Source: Actinomadura sp. DC4 (GTDB lineage: Bacteria > Actinomycetota > Actinomycetes > Streptosporangiales > Streptosporangiaceae). Taken from it: DNA of 64,000 nucleotides. The stretch spans positions 158,013 through 222,012 of the forward strand of contig NZ_JAUEQY010000019.1 in assembly GCF_030406325.1 (NCBI RefSeq). The letters are read 5' to 3'. Position 1 is the stretch's first letter; each line of letters starts with the position of its first letter. Under the pieces are notes generated by a model, which did not search any database, was not told the DNA's origin, and worked only from the letters and a program-made list of their open reading frames with translations. The translations under genes were made by a program, and so were the position numbers. Positions 33,401-42,594 of this stretch are shown here, piece after piece.

Positions 33401-34036
33401 TCAGGCGACTTCGACGGTCAGTCCCGCGACCGTCGCGTCGAGGGAACTGGTCGTGATCGGCATGAGAACCGGTTCGCTGACCCGGAACCGCTCCATGCCG
33501 CGCTTGGTGAGATGGACCCTCAGGTCGAGCCAGCCGTCCTGGGTCCGGCATCCGCCCTCGTCGGGGAAGTGCAGGTCGCCGGCCGAGATGCGGGCGCCCG
33601 GGACGTGCACGGGCAGCAGGATCTGCGACCGCGGCGGGAGCTTGCGGCACGAGGCGCGCACCGGTTCGGCGCGGGCGGCCACCCGCTCGTGGTCGGCCGA
33701 GGCGGGCGCGATCCGGCCCAGCAGGGCGCCGGAGGGGTCGTTCCCGGCGTTCCGGAGCATCGCGTGCGACGGCGCGCACCCGAGGATGCCCGGATGGCCG
33801 GCCCCCGCGAAGCACCCGTCGAGGCGGCCGAGGCCCAGGATCTCGATCATGATGAGGTCGCCCGGCTCGGCGCCGACGACGCCGATCGGCCCGCACAGGA
33901 CGTCGGCGCCCTGGCAGTTCAGGCGGACGGAGCCTCCGGCGATCACCTCCGCGACCGCCGGTATGTCGGGGTGCCAGCGGTTGTGACCGGGGACGTACTG
34001 CACGGTCCGGAGCGGTGCGGCGGGCGTGAACAGCAA
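33401..34036 (-). CDS. Short acetamidase/formamidase-like protein
   Basis: 211 residues. Segments match the FmdA acetamidase/formamidase family: VGAEPGDLIMIEILGLG, GHPGILGCAPS, then LPPRSQILLPVHVPGARIS and GDLHFPDEGG with DGWLDLRVHL. FmdA proteins are usually about 400 residues; here the middle is compressed and the C-terminal third is missing, so activity is doubtful. There is no frameshift within it. It could be a compact family member or a reduced remnant. The start at 34036 lacks a clear ribosome-binding site. Confidence 0.7.
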   Translation of the reverse strand: MLFTPAAPLRTVQYVPGHNRWHPDIPAVAEVIAGGSVRLNCQGADVLCGPIGVVGAEPGDLIMIEILGLGRLDGCFAGAGHPGILGCAPSHAMLRNAGNDPSGALLGRIAPASADHERVAARAEPVRASCRKLPPRSQILLPVHVPGARISAGDLHFPDEGGCRTQDGWLDLRVHLTKRGMERFRVSEPVLMPITTSSLDATVAGLTVEVA

Positions 34037-34200
34037 GTGCCGGTCCCTTCTGTTCGTCGAGGCGCGTGCGTCGTTCTGAGGGGCGAACGTCTTGGGTCAA
34101 TCCTGCACGTCGAGCTGTTTCACCCGGGTTTCGCGGCTTTTAACGCGCAGTCAATTGAAGTTCACCGGAACCGTGAGGGCCCCGTCCGCGTCCAAGTCCC

Positions 34201-36048
34201 ATGGGCTCCGAGTCGACGTCAGGCGCCCGGCCGGTCCTCGCGGTCGCGGTAGCCGGATTGATCATCGCTGGATGCGGCGCCGGCGGCGCACGTTCTCCTG
34301 TCCCCTCATCGCCCGCGCTGCGGCTGGTGGCCTACGACGACTGCGGCGAGCTGCTCAGCGGGCTGCGCAAGGCCACCGCGGCCCAGGTCGGTCCGTACGG
34401 CCTGGCGGGCGGGCCGATCATGCACCCGCTGGCGCCGGGGCGCGTCCCCGGTGACGCGCAGGCCGACAAGCCCGCCGCGACGCCGCACTCCGACACCAAC
34501 GTCCAGGAACCCGGGGTCGACGAACCCGACCTGGTCAAGACCGACGGCCGCCGCATCGTCACCACGGCGGCCGGGCGGCTCCACGTGGTCGACGCCGCCT
34601 CGCGCAAGGAGACCGGCACGGTCGACCTGGGGGCCGGCGCCGCCTGGTCCTCCGGAGAGCTGCTCCTCAGCGGCGACCGGGCGCTCGTGGTGCTGCGCCC
34701 GGCGCTCACCTTCACGCGCGGCGAGCCCGGCATCGTGGACGGCGGCGTCGCCGCTCCCAAAGGGCAGGGGCCCCGGCTGGTCCTCGTGGACCTGTCCGGG
34801 CCGCCTCGCGTCGTGAGCTCCCTGCAGGCCGACGGCGCCTATGTGGACGCCCGCCAGGTCGGCTCGGTCGCCCGGGTCATCGTGCGCTCCGCGCCCCGCC
34901 TGACGTTCCCCCGGAGGCGCGGCGGCAGCGACGCCGACGCTACCGCGGCCGACCGCGCCGCCGTACGGGCCGCGCCGCTCGACGCGTGGCTGCCGCGCTA
35001 CAGCGTCACCCGCGGCGGCCGTACGCAGGCGGAGAAGGTCCCGTGCGCCCAGGTCAGCCACCCGGCTTCCTACACCGGGCTCTCGCTGGTGTCGGTGCTG
35101 TCGGTCGACCTGACCGGCGACATGGCCGACGCCGCGCCGGTCAGTGTCGTGGCGGGCGGCCAGACGGTCTACGGCTCGGGCACCGCCCTCTACGTCACGG
35201 ACCGGCCGGCGGGCCCGGACCGTACCGATGTCTACCGCTTCGACACCGGCGGCTCGGGGCCGCCGAGGTTCGCCGCGGCCGGCTCGGTCCCCGGCGCCGT
35301 GCTGAACCAGTACTCCCTGTCGGAGTACGCCGGGAACCTGCGCGTCGCCACCACCTCCGGCCAGGAGGCCGGGCCGCCCGGCACACCGCCGCCGACCGAG
35401 AGCGCGGTGTACGTCCTCGCGCGGCGGGGAGCGAAGCTGGTGCGCGTGGGCATGATCGGCGGACTCGGCCACGGGGAGCGCATCTACGCCGTGCGCTTCG
35501 CCGGGCCGGCGGGCTACGTCGTGACGTTCCGGCAGACCGACCCGCTCTACGCCCTCGACCTGCGCGACCCGGCCAAGCCGCGGGCCACCGGCGAGCTGAA
35601 GCTCAGCGGCTACTCGGCGTACCTGCATCCGGCCGGCGACGGGCGGCTCATCGGGGTCGGCCAGCAGGCCGACGCGAACGGCCGCGCGAAGGGGCTCCAG
35701 GTCGCCCTGTTCGACGTGCGCGACCCGGCCGCGCCGCGCCGGATCAGCGGGTACACCGTCGGGTCCATGGGGTCGATGGCCGAGTTCGACCCGCACGCGT
35801 TCCTGTACTGGCCGCAGAGCGGGCTGACCGTCCTGCCGCTGGGCGGGCCGGGCGAGGACGGCGCGCTGGCGCTGAGCGTCACTCCGGCGGGCGTCCACCG
35901 GCTGGGCCACGTGACCCCGCCGAAGACCGCGGGCGCCGTCCAGCGCGCGCTCGTCGTCGGCGACACGCTGTGGACCCTGACGCCGACCGGGCTGCAGGCC
36001 AACGACCTGACCGGCCCGACCAAGACCGCCTGGCTGCCCTTCGCTTAG
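34201..36048 (+). CDS. Secreted beta-propeller domain lipoprotein (PF09826-like)
   Basis: 615 residues. The signal peptide has a lipobox IIAGC with the lipidated Cys at 25. The family hallmark NVQEPGVDEPDLVKTDG follows at about 100-116, then repeated beta-propeller blades (VVDAASRKETG, YALDLRDPAKPRATGEL, AGDGRLIGVGQQADANG, VALFDVRDPAAPRRIS). Members are extracellular, Cys-poor and of unknown function. It is anchored to the outer face of the membrane. It is convergent with ddl, with stops 8 bases apart. Confidence 0.88.
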   Translation: MGSESTSGARPVLAVAVAGLIIAGCGAGGARSPVPSSPALRLVAYDDCGELLSGLRKATAAQVGPYGLAGGPIMHPLAPGRVPGDAQADKPAATPHSDTNVQEPGVDEPDLVKTDGRRIVTTAAGRLHVVDAASRKETGTVDLGAGAAWSSGELLLSGDRALVVLRPALTFTRGEPGIVDGGVAAPKGQGPRLVLVDLSGPPRVVSSLQADGAYVDARQVGSVARVIVRSAPRLTFPRRRGGSDADATAADRAAVRAAPLDAWLPRYSVTRGGRTQAEKVPCAQVSHPASYTGLSLVSVLSVDLTGDMADAAPVSVVAGGQTVYGSGTALYVTDRPAGPDRTDVYRFDTGGSGPPRFAAAGSVPGAVLNQYSLSEYAGNLRVATTSGQEAGPPGTPPPTESAVYVLARRGAKLVRVGMIGGLGHGERIYAVRFAGPAGYVVTFRQTDPLYALDLRDPAKPRATGELKLSGYSAYLHPAGDGRLIGVGQQADANGRAKGLQVALFDVRDPAAPRRISGYTVGSMGSMAEFDPHAFLYWPQSGLTVLPLGGPGEDGALALSVTPAGVHRLGHVTPPKTAGAVQRALVVGDTLWTLTPTGLQANDLTGPTKTAWLPFA

Positions 36049-36056
36049 CCACTCGC

Positions 36057-37154
36057 CTAGCGGAGGCCGACGGGCCGCTGCATCGCCGTACGGATCCAGC
36101 GGTCCACGAGGGCGCGGTAGTCCAGGCCGGTCGCCGCCCACATCTTCGGGAACGCCGACGCGGGCGTGCACCCGGGCATCGTGTTGATCTCGTTGAGGAC
36201 CACGCGGCCGTCGGGGGTGTAGAAGAAGTCGACCCGGGCCAGGCCCTCGCAGGACAGGGCCTCGAAGGCCTGCACCGACAGCTTGCGCACCTCTTCGATC
36301 ACCGCGGGCGGCAGGTCCGGCGGGATGTCGAGGCGCAGGCCCTCGTCGAGGTACTTCGCCTCGAAGTCGTAGTAGTCGTGGCCGGAGCCGACGCGCACCT
36401 CGGCGGGCAGGCTGGCCTCCGGCGGGTCGTCGTCCAGCCCCTCCAGGACGCCGCACTCGATCTCGCGGCCCTCGATGGCGGCCTCGACGATGACCTTGGG
36501 GTCGTGCTCGCGCGCGGTCTCGACCGCGGCCTCCAGGTCCGCCTCGGACTCCACCCGGGAGATGCCCATGCTGGAGCCGGCCCGCGCGGGCTTGACGAAC
36601 ACCGGCCAGCCGAGCTCCTTGACCTCGTCCACGACGCGCTTGCGCTCGCGCCGCCAGCGGCGGTCGCCGATGACGACGTGCGGGCCGACCGGGAGCCCGG
36701 CACCCTGCCAGACGACCTTCATGAAGCCCTTGTCCATGCTCGCGGCGCTGGCGAACACGCCCGCGCCCACGTAGCGGACCCCGGCGAGCTCCAGCAGGCC
36801 CTGGATCGTGCCGTCCTCGCCGTACGGGCCGTGCAGCAGCGGCAGCACCACGTCGACGTCGCCGAGGGCGCGCGGCACCTCGCCGGGCTCGATGACCATC
36901 AGGCCGCTGCCGCCCGGGTCGAACGGGAGCGCCAGCGGCAGGCCGTCGCCGGCCACCTCGGGCAGGCGTCCCTCCTCGATCGCGAGCCGCTGCCCGGAGG
37001 TCAGGACCCACCGGCCGTCGCGCGCGATGCCCACCGGGACGATCTCATAGCGGTCGGTGTCGATCGCCGCCATGACGCTGCCCGCGGTGAGACAGGAGAT
37101 CGCATGCTCCGAGCTTCGTCCGCCGAAAACGACGGCGACACGGACCTTTTTCAT
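36057..37154 (-). CDS. ddl: D-alanine--D-alanine ligase
   Basis: 365 residues from ATG 37154 (MKKVRVAVVFGGRSSEHAIS) with GAGGTGG upstream. ATP-grasp fold: the N-terminal GGRSSEH loop, HGPYGEDGTIQGLLEL, then the Lys/Glu ATP-binding region FVKPARAGSSMGISRV and the C-terminal Mg-binding VVLNEINTMPG. It joins two D-Ala for the peptidoglycan stem peptide. Its place near gpsA and thiL is conserved in actinomycetes. A Tyr-containing lid (GSGHDYYDFEAKYLD) suggests D-Ala-D-Ala rather than D-Ala-D-Lac specificity. Confidence 0.96.
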   Translation of the reverse strand: MKKVRVAVVFGGRSSEHAISCLTAGSVMAAIDTDRYEIVPVGIARDGRWVLTSGQRLAIEEGRLPEVAGDGLPLALPFDPGGSGLMVIEPGEVPRALGDVDVVLPLLHGPYGEDGTIQGLLELAGVRYVGAGVFASAASMDKGFMKVVWQGAGLPVGPHVVIGDRRWRRERKRVVDEVKELGWPVFVKPARAGSSMGISRVESEADLEAAVETAREHDPKVIVEAAIEGREIECGVLEGLDDDPPEASLPAEVRVGSGHDYYDFEAKYLDEGLRLDIPPDLPPAVIEEVRKLSVQAFEALSCEGLARVDFFYTPDGRVVLNEINTMPGCTPASAFPKMWAATGLDYRALVDRWIRTAMQRPVGLR

Positions 37155-37248
37155 GCCATCCACCTCTTCTCACCTGCACCAGAAACGCGGCCCTTGACCA
37201 TACACGGCATTTCGCCACGAACGACCGCGCCCAACCGCCCTGACCGAA

Positions 37249-38502
37249 TTATGGGTTGAATGCCCCGTCCGGCATCCCCGCGTGCCCAATCGCGGTCAAC
37301 GCGTTGGTCACGTCGAAGATCAGGTCGTCGGCGTCCTCGAGCCCGACGGAGAACCGCACGGCCCCCGGATCGATGCCCGCGGCGGCCAGCGCGTGCTCGT
37401 CCATCTGCCGGTGCGTGGTGGAGGCCACGTGGCCGGCCAGCGTGTGGGTGCCGCCCAGAGAGGGGGCGACCAGACCGAGGCGCAGGCCGTCCGCCAGGGC
37501 CATGCCCGCCGCCCGCCCGCCGTACGGCGTGATCGTCACGACCGCGCCGAACCGCGTGCCCTCCGGCCCGGAGTCGTACAGCCGCCGGGCCGTCTCGTGG
37601 CCCGGGTGCCCGGGCAGGCCCGGGTAGTCGACCCGCGCGACGGCCGGGTGCCGGGCGACCGCCGCGGCGAGCTGGGCGGCCGTGTCGCACTGCCGCCGTA
37701 CGCGCAGGGGCAGCGTCTCCAGGCCGCGGCGCAGCAGGAACGCCTCGTCGGGCGCGAGCATGCCGCCGGTGTGGATGCGGACCGTACGGACCGGCCCGAT
37801 CAGCCCGCCGCGGCCGACCACGACGCCGCCGGTGGCGTCGCTGTGCCCGCCGATGTACTTGGTCGCCGAGTGGACGACCAGGTCGGCGCCGTGCTCCAGC
37901 GGGCGGCACACGACCGGCGTGGCGAAGGTCGAGTCGACGACGAGCAGCGCGTCCGCCTCGTGCGCCGCCTCGGCCAGCGCCGGGATGTCGGCGACGGCCA
38001 TGGTCGGGTTCGCGAGCGTCTCGGCCCACACGAGGCGCGTCTCGGGCCGGATCGCCGCGCGCACCCGGCCCAGGTCGGTCGTGTCGACGAAGTCGGTGTG
38101 CACGCCGAACCGCGACAGCAGCTCGGCGAGCAGGCCGTAGGTGCCGCCGTAGGCCGCCGTGGGCGCCACCACGTGCGCACCGGCGTGCGTGAACGCCAGC
38201 AGGACCGCGCTGATCGCGGCCATGCCGGAGGCGAACGCCTGCCCGGCGACGCCGCCGCCGGCCCGTACGCCCTCCATGGCCGCGACCGCCTGGGCGAACG
38301 CGTCGGCGGTCGGGTTGTCCACACGGCTGTAGGAGTAGCCCGGCGCGCGGTCGCCGAGGACGTCGGCGTACTCCTGTGAGGTGTCGAAGCTGTAGGTGGT
38401 GCTGCGCCACACCGCCCCGCCCAGCGCGGACTGGGCGGGGACCGGAGGCGGGGGCAGGTGGACGGCGCGGGTGTTCTCCCCGGGCGGGGGCGCCTCAGTC
38501 AT
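37249..38502 (-). CDS. Cystathionine gamma-lyase/synthase family PLP enzyme
   Basis: 417 residues. It has the Cys/Met metabolism PLP fold: GYSYSRVDNPTADAF, FASGMAAISAVLLAF, the pyridine-binding Asp in LLVVDSTFATPVV and the Schiff-base Lys215 in HSATKYIGGHSD. Candidates are cystathionine gamma-lyase, methionine gamma-lyase or O-acetylhomoserine sulfhydrylase; the sequence alone does not decide. It is 3 bases from gpsA on the same strand and probably cotranscribed. Confidence 0.9.
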   Translation of the reverse strand: MTEAPPPGENTRAVHLPPPPVPAQSALGGAVWRSTTYSFDTSQEYADVLGDRAPGYSYSRVDNPTADAFAQAVAAMEGVRAGGGVAGQAFASGMAAISAVLLAFTHAGAHVVAPTAAYGGTYGLLAELLSRFGVHTDFVDTTDLGRVRAAIRPETRLVWAETLANPTMAVADIPALAEAAHEADALLVVDSTFATPVVCRPLEHGADLVVHSATKYIGGHSDATGGVVVGRGGLIGPVRTVRIHTGGMLAPDEAFLLRRGLETLPLRVRRQCDTAAQLAAAVARHPAVARVDYPGLPGHPGHETARRLYDSGPEGTRFGAVVTITPYGGRAAGMALADGLRLGLVAPSLGGTHTLAGHVASTTHRQMDEHALAAAGIDPGAVRFSVGLEDADDLIFDVTNALTAIGHAGMPDGAFNP

Positions 38503-38505
38503 GGT

Positions 38506-39510
38506 TCAGACTCCGTAGCGTTCGGGCTTGGGCGTGCGCGACATCAGCAGCCGGCCGGCCTCGACCGGGCTCAGGCCGCCGTGCATGACCGCGACGATCG
38601 CCTCGGTGATGGGCATCTCGACGTGGTGGCGGCGGGCGAGTTCCAGGACGGCGTCGCAGGACTTGACGCCCTCGGCCGTCTGCCGGGTCGCCTTGGTGAC
38701 CTCCTCCAGGCTCATGCCCCGGCCGAGGTTCTCGCCGAACGTCCGGTTGCGCGACAGCGGCGAGCTGCACGTGGCGACGAGGTCGCCCATGCCCGCCAGC
38801 CCGGCGAAGGTGTGCTGGTCGGCGCCTAGCGCCGCGCCGAGGCGGGCGATCTCGGCGAGCCCGCGCGTCATGAGCAGGGCGCTCACGTTGGCGCCCATGC
38901 CCATGCCGACCGCGATGCCGACCGCGAGCGCGATGACGTTCTTGACCGCGCCGCCGAGCTCGCAGCCGACCACGTCCAGGTTGGTGTACGCGCGGAAGTA
39001 GGGGGTCATGCAGGCGAGCTGGAGCTTCTGCGCGGTGGGCTCGTCGGCGCAGGCCACGACGGCGGCCGAGGGCTGTTCGAGCGCGATCTCGCGGGCGAGG
39101 TTGGGCCCGCTGACCACGGCGACCCGCTCGGCCGGCACGTCCGCGACCTCGCGGATGACCTCGCTCATCCGCTCGCAGGTGCCGAGCTCGATGCCCTTCA
39201 TGAGGCTCACCAGCACCGTGTCGCCGCCGATCAGCGGCCGCCACTCCGACAGGTTGGCGCGCAGCGTCTGCGCGGGCACGGCCAGGACGACGTACGTCGC
39301 GCCGTCGAGCGCCCCGGCGACGTCGGTCGTGGCGCGCAGGCGTTCGGGCAGCGTGCAGTCCGGGAGATAGTCGGGGTTGCGCCGGGTCTCGTTGATCGCC
39401 TCGACGACGCCCGTACGGCGTCCCCACATCATCACGTCGCCACCGGCGTCGGCGAGCACCTTGGCGAAGACGGTCCCCCACGAACCTGCCCCGAGTACGG
39501 CGGTCTTCAA
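38506..39510 (-). CDS. gpsA: Glycerol-3-phosphate dehydrogenase [NAD(P)+]
   Basis: 334 residues. The N-terminal Rossmann motif [15 protein letters not shown] is followed by the conserved [29 protein letters not shown] and the catalytic Lys region [13 protein letters not shown], plus [16 protein letters not shown]. It makes sn-glycerol 3-phosphate for phospholipid synthesis. Its start overlaps the end of plsC by 4 bases, linking two phospholipid genes in one operon. Confidence 0.96.
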   Translation of the reverse strand: MKTAVLGAGSWGTVFAKVLADAGGDVMMWGRRTGVVEAINETRRNPDYLPDCTLPERLRATTDVAGALDGATYVVLAVPAQTLRANLSEWRPLIGGDTVLVSLMKGIELGTCERMSEVIREVADVPAERVAVVSGPNLAREIALEQPSAAVVACADEPTAQKLQLACMTPYFRAYTNLDVVGCELGGAVKNVIALAVGIAVGMGMGANVSALLMTRGLAEIARLGAALGADQHTFAGLAGMGDLVATCSSPLSRNRTFGENLGRGMSLEEVTKATRQTAEGVKSCDAVLELARRHHVEMPITEAIVAVMHGGLSPVEAGRLLMSRTPKPERYGV

Positions 39511-40256
39511 GAGGCCTTGGCCTCCTTGTCCTGGTCGTCCGTGCCCTTCTTGCCGGCGCGGGCCGTGTGGTGGTCATAGAGCACCTCCGGCGGCGTCTGC
39601 CCGCGCAGCTCCCCCAGCAGCTCCGCGATGGCCCGCATGATGTCGTCGGTGGCCGCGGTCAGCGTCTCGGCGTCGAGCGGCCTGCCCTCGTACTTCGACA
39701 GGTCCACCGGCGGCCCGGCGGCCACGTGCATCGTCTTGCGCGGGAACGGCCGGAACCTCTTCGTACCGTACGGCAGGACCTCCTGCGCTCCCCAGTGGGC
39801 CACCGGGATCACGGGCACGCCGGTCGCGAGGGCGACCCGGGCGGCGCCGGTCTTGCCGGTCATCGGCCACAGCTCCGGGTCACGGGTGCAGGTGCCCTCA
39901 GGGTAGAAGATCAGGCATTCGCCGGCGCGCAGGCCCTTCTCGGCGTCGCGGAGCGCGAGGCCGGCGTCCGCGCGGTCGCGGTAGACCGGGATCTGGCCCG
40001 TACGGCGGAGGATGTGGCCGACGACCCGGCTCCGGAAGACCGAGTCCTTGGCGAGGTAGACGGGGAACCGGCCCGCCGTGTATACGAAGTGGGCCATGAC
40101 CAGCGGGTCCGCTTCCGAAATGTGGTTGGGCGCGATCACCACGCCGCCCTCGCCCGGGATGTTGTCCTGGCCCTTCCAGTCGCGCTTGAGCAGGTTGAAC
40201 AGCAAAGGCCGCAGGATCCCCACCACGATCGTGCGCCATACGGGCGAATAGTTCAT
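39507..40256 (-). CDS. plsC: 1-acyl-sn-glycerol-3-phosphate acyltransferase
   Basis: 249 residues from ATG 40256 ([11 protein letters not shown]) with AGGAGA 7 bases upstream; frames starting further upstream add unrelated sequence. Acyltransferase motif I NHISEAD (His45, Asp50) and motif III FYPEGT (117-122) are intact, and an N-terminal hydrophobic helix should anchor it to the membrane. It makes phosphatidic acid. It is directly upstream of gpsA, consistent with a lipid operon, and divergent from cofC. Confidence 0.93.
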   Translation of the reverse strand: MNYSPVWRTIVVGILRPLLFNLLKRDWKGQDNIPGEGGVVIAPNHISEADPLVMAHFVYTAGRFPVYLAKDSVFRSRVVGHILRRTGQIPVYRDRADAGLALRDAEKGLRAGECLIFYPEGTCTRDPELWPMTGKTGAARVALATGVPVIPVAHWGAQEVLPYGTKRFRPFPRKTMHVAAGPPVDLSKYEGRPLDAETLTAATDDIMRAIAELLGELRGQTPPEVLYDHHTARAGKKGTDDQDKEAKAS

Positions 40257-40338
40257 TGCCCATCTCCTAGGTCCGTACCCGCGGAACCGCGGGGTCTGGT
40301 CAAGTCTCGCGGTTGGTTCCGCATAGTGTCGACCCACG

Positions 40339-40992
40339 ATGCCTCGTACCCACCGCCTCACCTGGACTCTCGTCGTGCCGGTCAAACCGCTGGCACGCGC
40401 GAAGTCACGCCTTTCCGGACCGGCCGGGCCGCACCGCGAGCGGCTCGCGCTGGCCATCGCGACCGACACGGTATCGGCCGTACTCCGATCTTCGCGGGTG
40501 CAGGGGGTCGTGGTCGTCACCGACGATCCGATCGCCGCGCCGGAGCTCGCGGCGCTCGGCGCCGTCATCGTGCCGGACGAGCCCGACAGCGGCCTGAACC
40601 CCGCGCTCGTGCACGGCGTGGCCCACGCGCGCCTGCGCGCCCCCGACAGCGCGGTGGGCGCGCTGAGCGCCGACCTGCCCGCCCTGCGCCCCGCCGAGCT
40701 GGACCGGGTGCTGGAGGCCGCCGCCGCGGCGCCGAACGCCTTCGTGCCCGACGCGGCCGGGATCGGCACCACGCTCTACACCGCACGCCCGGGAGCGGAC
40801 TTCTCCCCCGCGTTCGGCACGGACTCCCGGCTGCGGCACCGCGAGGGCGGCGCGCGGGAGCTGGCCCTGGACGACGTGCCGAGCGTACGCCGCGACGTCG
40901 ACACCATCGAGGACCTGCGCGTGGCCCTCGAACTCGGCGTCGGCCCCCGCACCGCCTCCGTGGCCCCCCTGCTCCCCCTCGCACGCCATTAG
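40339..40992 (+). CDS. cofC: 2-phospho-L-lactate (phosphoenolpyruvate) guanylyltransferase of F420 synthesis
   Basis: 217 residues. The N-terminal nucleotide-binding sequence VVPVKPLARAKSRLSG and GALSADLPALRP are typical of CofC/FbiD, a small GTP-dependent guanylyltransferase. In mycobacteria the enzyme activates phosphoenolpyruvate for F420 formation. F420 is a deazaflavin cofactor common in actinomycetes. The gene is divergent from plsC by 82 bases and is followed 10 bases later by a small OB-like protein gene. Confidence 0.93.
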   Translation: MPRTHRLTWTLVVPVKPLARAKSRLSGPAGPHRERLALAIATDTVSAVLRSSRVQGVVVVTDDPIAAPELAALGAVIVPDEPDSGLNPALVHGVAHARLRAPDSAVGALSADLPALRPAELDRVLEAAAAAPNAFVPDAAGIGTTLYTARPGADFSPAFGTDSRLRHREGGARELALDDVPSVRRDVDTIEDLRVALELGVGPRTASVAPLLPLARH

Positions 40993-41002
40993 GCTCTGAG
41001 GC

Positions 41003-41203
41003 ATGCAGGCGACGGTGAAGGCGTACGACCGCGAGACCCGCAGCGGGAGCGTGCTGCTCGACGACGGGACCGAGGTGGCGTTCGGCGCGCTGGCGTTCGA
41101 CGCGGGCGGCCTGCGGCTGCTGCGGCTCGGCCAGCGGGTCAACATCGCCGTCGACGGCGAGTGGATCACCGCCATCACGCTGTCCACGTTCCCCCTGCCC
41201 TGA
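41003..41203 (+). CDS. Small cold-shock/OB-fold-like protein
   Basis: 66 residues reading MQATVKAYDRETRSGSVLLD, then DGTEVAFGALAFD and LRLGQRVNIAV. The pattern resembles a cold-shock domain, but the RNP motifs KGFGFI and VFVH are replaced, so nucleic-acid binding by the usual aromatic face is uncertain. Small proteins of this kind occur next to cofC in actinomycetes. A hairpin terminator shared with hup follows. Confidence 0.78.
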   Translation: MQATVKAYDRETRSGSVLLDDGTEVAFGALAFDAGGLRLLRLGQRVNIAVDGEWITAITLSTFPLP

Positions 41204-41219
41204 GCGGGGTTCAACGACG

Positions 41220-41255
41220 ACGGCGCCCGGGAGACGATGTCTCCACGGGCGCCGT
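41220..41255. terminator. Bidirectional terminator between the OB-like gene and hup
   Basis: Outer arms ACGGCGCCCG (41220-41229) and complement (41246-41255), and inner arms GGAGAC (41230-41235) and GTCTCC (41239-41244), form one 16-pair stem with a single bulged A and a 3-base loop. It lies between two convergent genes. Confidence 0.85.
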
Positions 41256-41281
41256 AGCCGTATGCGGGTTATCTGTGGCGG

Positions 41282-41566
41282 TTACTTTTTCTTTGGACCG
41301 GCCACCTGGCCCTTGAAGTCGGCACCGGCCTTGAACTTCGGCACCGACGTCGCTGGAACCTTGATGGTGGCGCCTGTCGCCGGGTTGCGGGCCTCTCGGG
41401 CCGGCCGATCGGCCTTCTCGAAGGATCCGAAGCCAGTGATGGCGACCTTCTCCCCCTTGGCGACGGTGACCTGGATGGTGTCCAGAATCGCGTCGACGGC
41501 CTCCGTGGCGACCTTCTTACTGCCCACTCGTTCGGCGACAGCGTCGACGAGCTCACGCTTGTTCAT
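41282..41566 (-). CDS. hup: DNA-binding protein HU
   Basis: 94 residues, the short HU type without the Lys-rich tail. It starts MNKRELVDAVAERVGS and contains GFGSFEKADRPAREARNPATG, the DNA-clamping arm, and ends VAGPKKK. HU compacts and bends DNA as a dimer. The position between leuD and cofC is conserved in actinomycetes. Confidence 0.97.
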   Translation of the reverse strand: MNKRELVDAVAERVGSKKVATEAVDAILDTIQVTVAKGEKVAITGFGSFEKADRPAREARNPATGATIKVPATSVPKFKAGADFKGQVAGPKKK

Positions 41567-41685
41567 GGGTTGCTCCTCTTCCCCCTTGCTCGCTTGAAAC
41601 TAGGGGACTCACAGCATCTACACAATCACCCATGGCCGAGGTTTTCGGCTGTGTCGCAGGCGGAAGTGCCGTTCGGGGTACGTTT

Positions 41686-41901
41686 TCATCGCTCTCCGAG
41701 ATCGTTCAAGAACGATTCGAGGCGTCTCAGGGCGAGCGCGGCATCCCGCTTGGCGAGGTCGGTGATGACCAGCAAATGCCGGGTCATCTGGGGTCTGACC
41801 TGCGGCGGAAGGCCCGCGACCCGGACATGAGCGATCCGCAGCCCGTCCGCCAGAGCGTCGAGCTGCGGATCGTTCCACCGGGGTCCGTCCGGTGCGGTCA
41901 T
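41686..41901 (-). CDS. Small conserved hypothetical protein
   Basis: 71 residues from ATG 41901 (MTAPDGPRWNDPQLDALADG). The rest is predicted helical (MTRHLLVITDLAKRD, then LALRRLESFLNDLGER). No signal peptide, membrane segment or known motif. It lies between hup and leuD on the same strand. The codon pattern looks coding and a GGGTG sequence lies upstream. A longer frame to 41958 is less likely. I do not recognise the family. Confidence 0.65.
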   Translation of the reverse strand: MTAPDGPRWNDPQLDALADGLRIAHVRVAGLPPQVRPQMTRHLLVITDLAKRDAALALRRLESFLNDLGER

Positions 41902-41984
41902 AATCACACCCGAGTTTCGTGGCGCGCCGGTGTGGCGCGCACGCCGACAGGGCGGCAAGCGCCCCGTCAGCGTACTCAGGTGTG

Positions 41985-42575
41985 TCAGGCGGTCACCGGG
42001 AGCCAGGACCGCCGGTCCTGCTCGAACGCGGTGATCTCGTCCGCGTGGCGCAGCGTCAGGCCGATGTCGTCGAGGCCCTCCAGCAGCCGCCAGCGGGTGT
42101 AGTCGTCGAGCTCGAAGGACAGTACTCCGCTCTCGCCGGAGCGCAGCTCGCGCGCGGCGAGGTCGATGGTGAACTCCCCGGCGGGGTTCGCCTCGATCTC
42201 GCCCTGTAGGCGCTCGACGTCGGCCTCGGGCAGCTCGATCGGCAGCAGGCCCATCTTGGTGGCGTTGTTGCGGAAGATGTCGCCGAACCGGGCCGAGACG
42301 ACGGCGCGGAAGCCGTACTGCTGCAGCGCCCAGACGGCGTGCTCGCGCGAGGATCCGGTGCCGAAGTCCGGGCCGGCGACCAGGATCGAGGCCCCGGCGT
42401 ACTCCGGCCGGTTGAGCACGAAGCCCGGGTCCTCGCGCCAGGCGCCGAACAGGCCCTTCTCGAAACCCGTACGGCTGACCTGCTTGAGCCAGACCGCCGG
42501 GATGATCTGGTCGGTGTCGACGTTGCTGCGCCGGAGCGGCACGGCGCGCCCGGTGTGGGTGGTGAAGGCGTCCAT
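41985..42575 (-). CDS. leuD: 3-isopropylmalate dehydratase small subunit
   Basis: 196 residues beginning [20 protein letters not shown] with [11 protein letters not shown]. The substrate-recognition loop is around [17 protein letters not shown]. With LeuC it isomerises 2-isopropylmalate to 3-isopropylmalate in leucine synthesis. It lies 19 bases after leuC and is cotranscribed with it. Confidence 0.97.
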   Translation of the reverse strand: MDAFTTHTGRAVPLRRSNVDTDQIIPAVWLKQVSRTGFEKGLFGAWREDPGFVLNRPEYAGASILVAGPDFGTGSSREHAVWALQQYGFRAVVSARFGDIFRNNATKMGLLPIELPEADVERLQGEIEANPAGEFTIDLAARELRSGESGVLSFELDDYTRWRLLEGLDDIGLTLRHADEITAFEQDRRSWLPVTA

Positions 42576-42594
42576 GACAGGCGGAACTCCTCGG

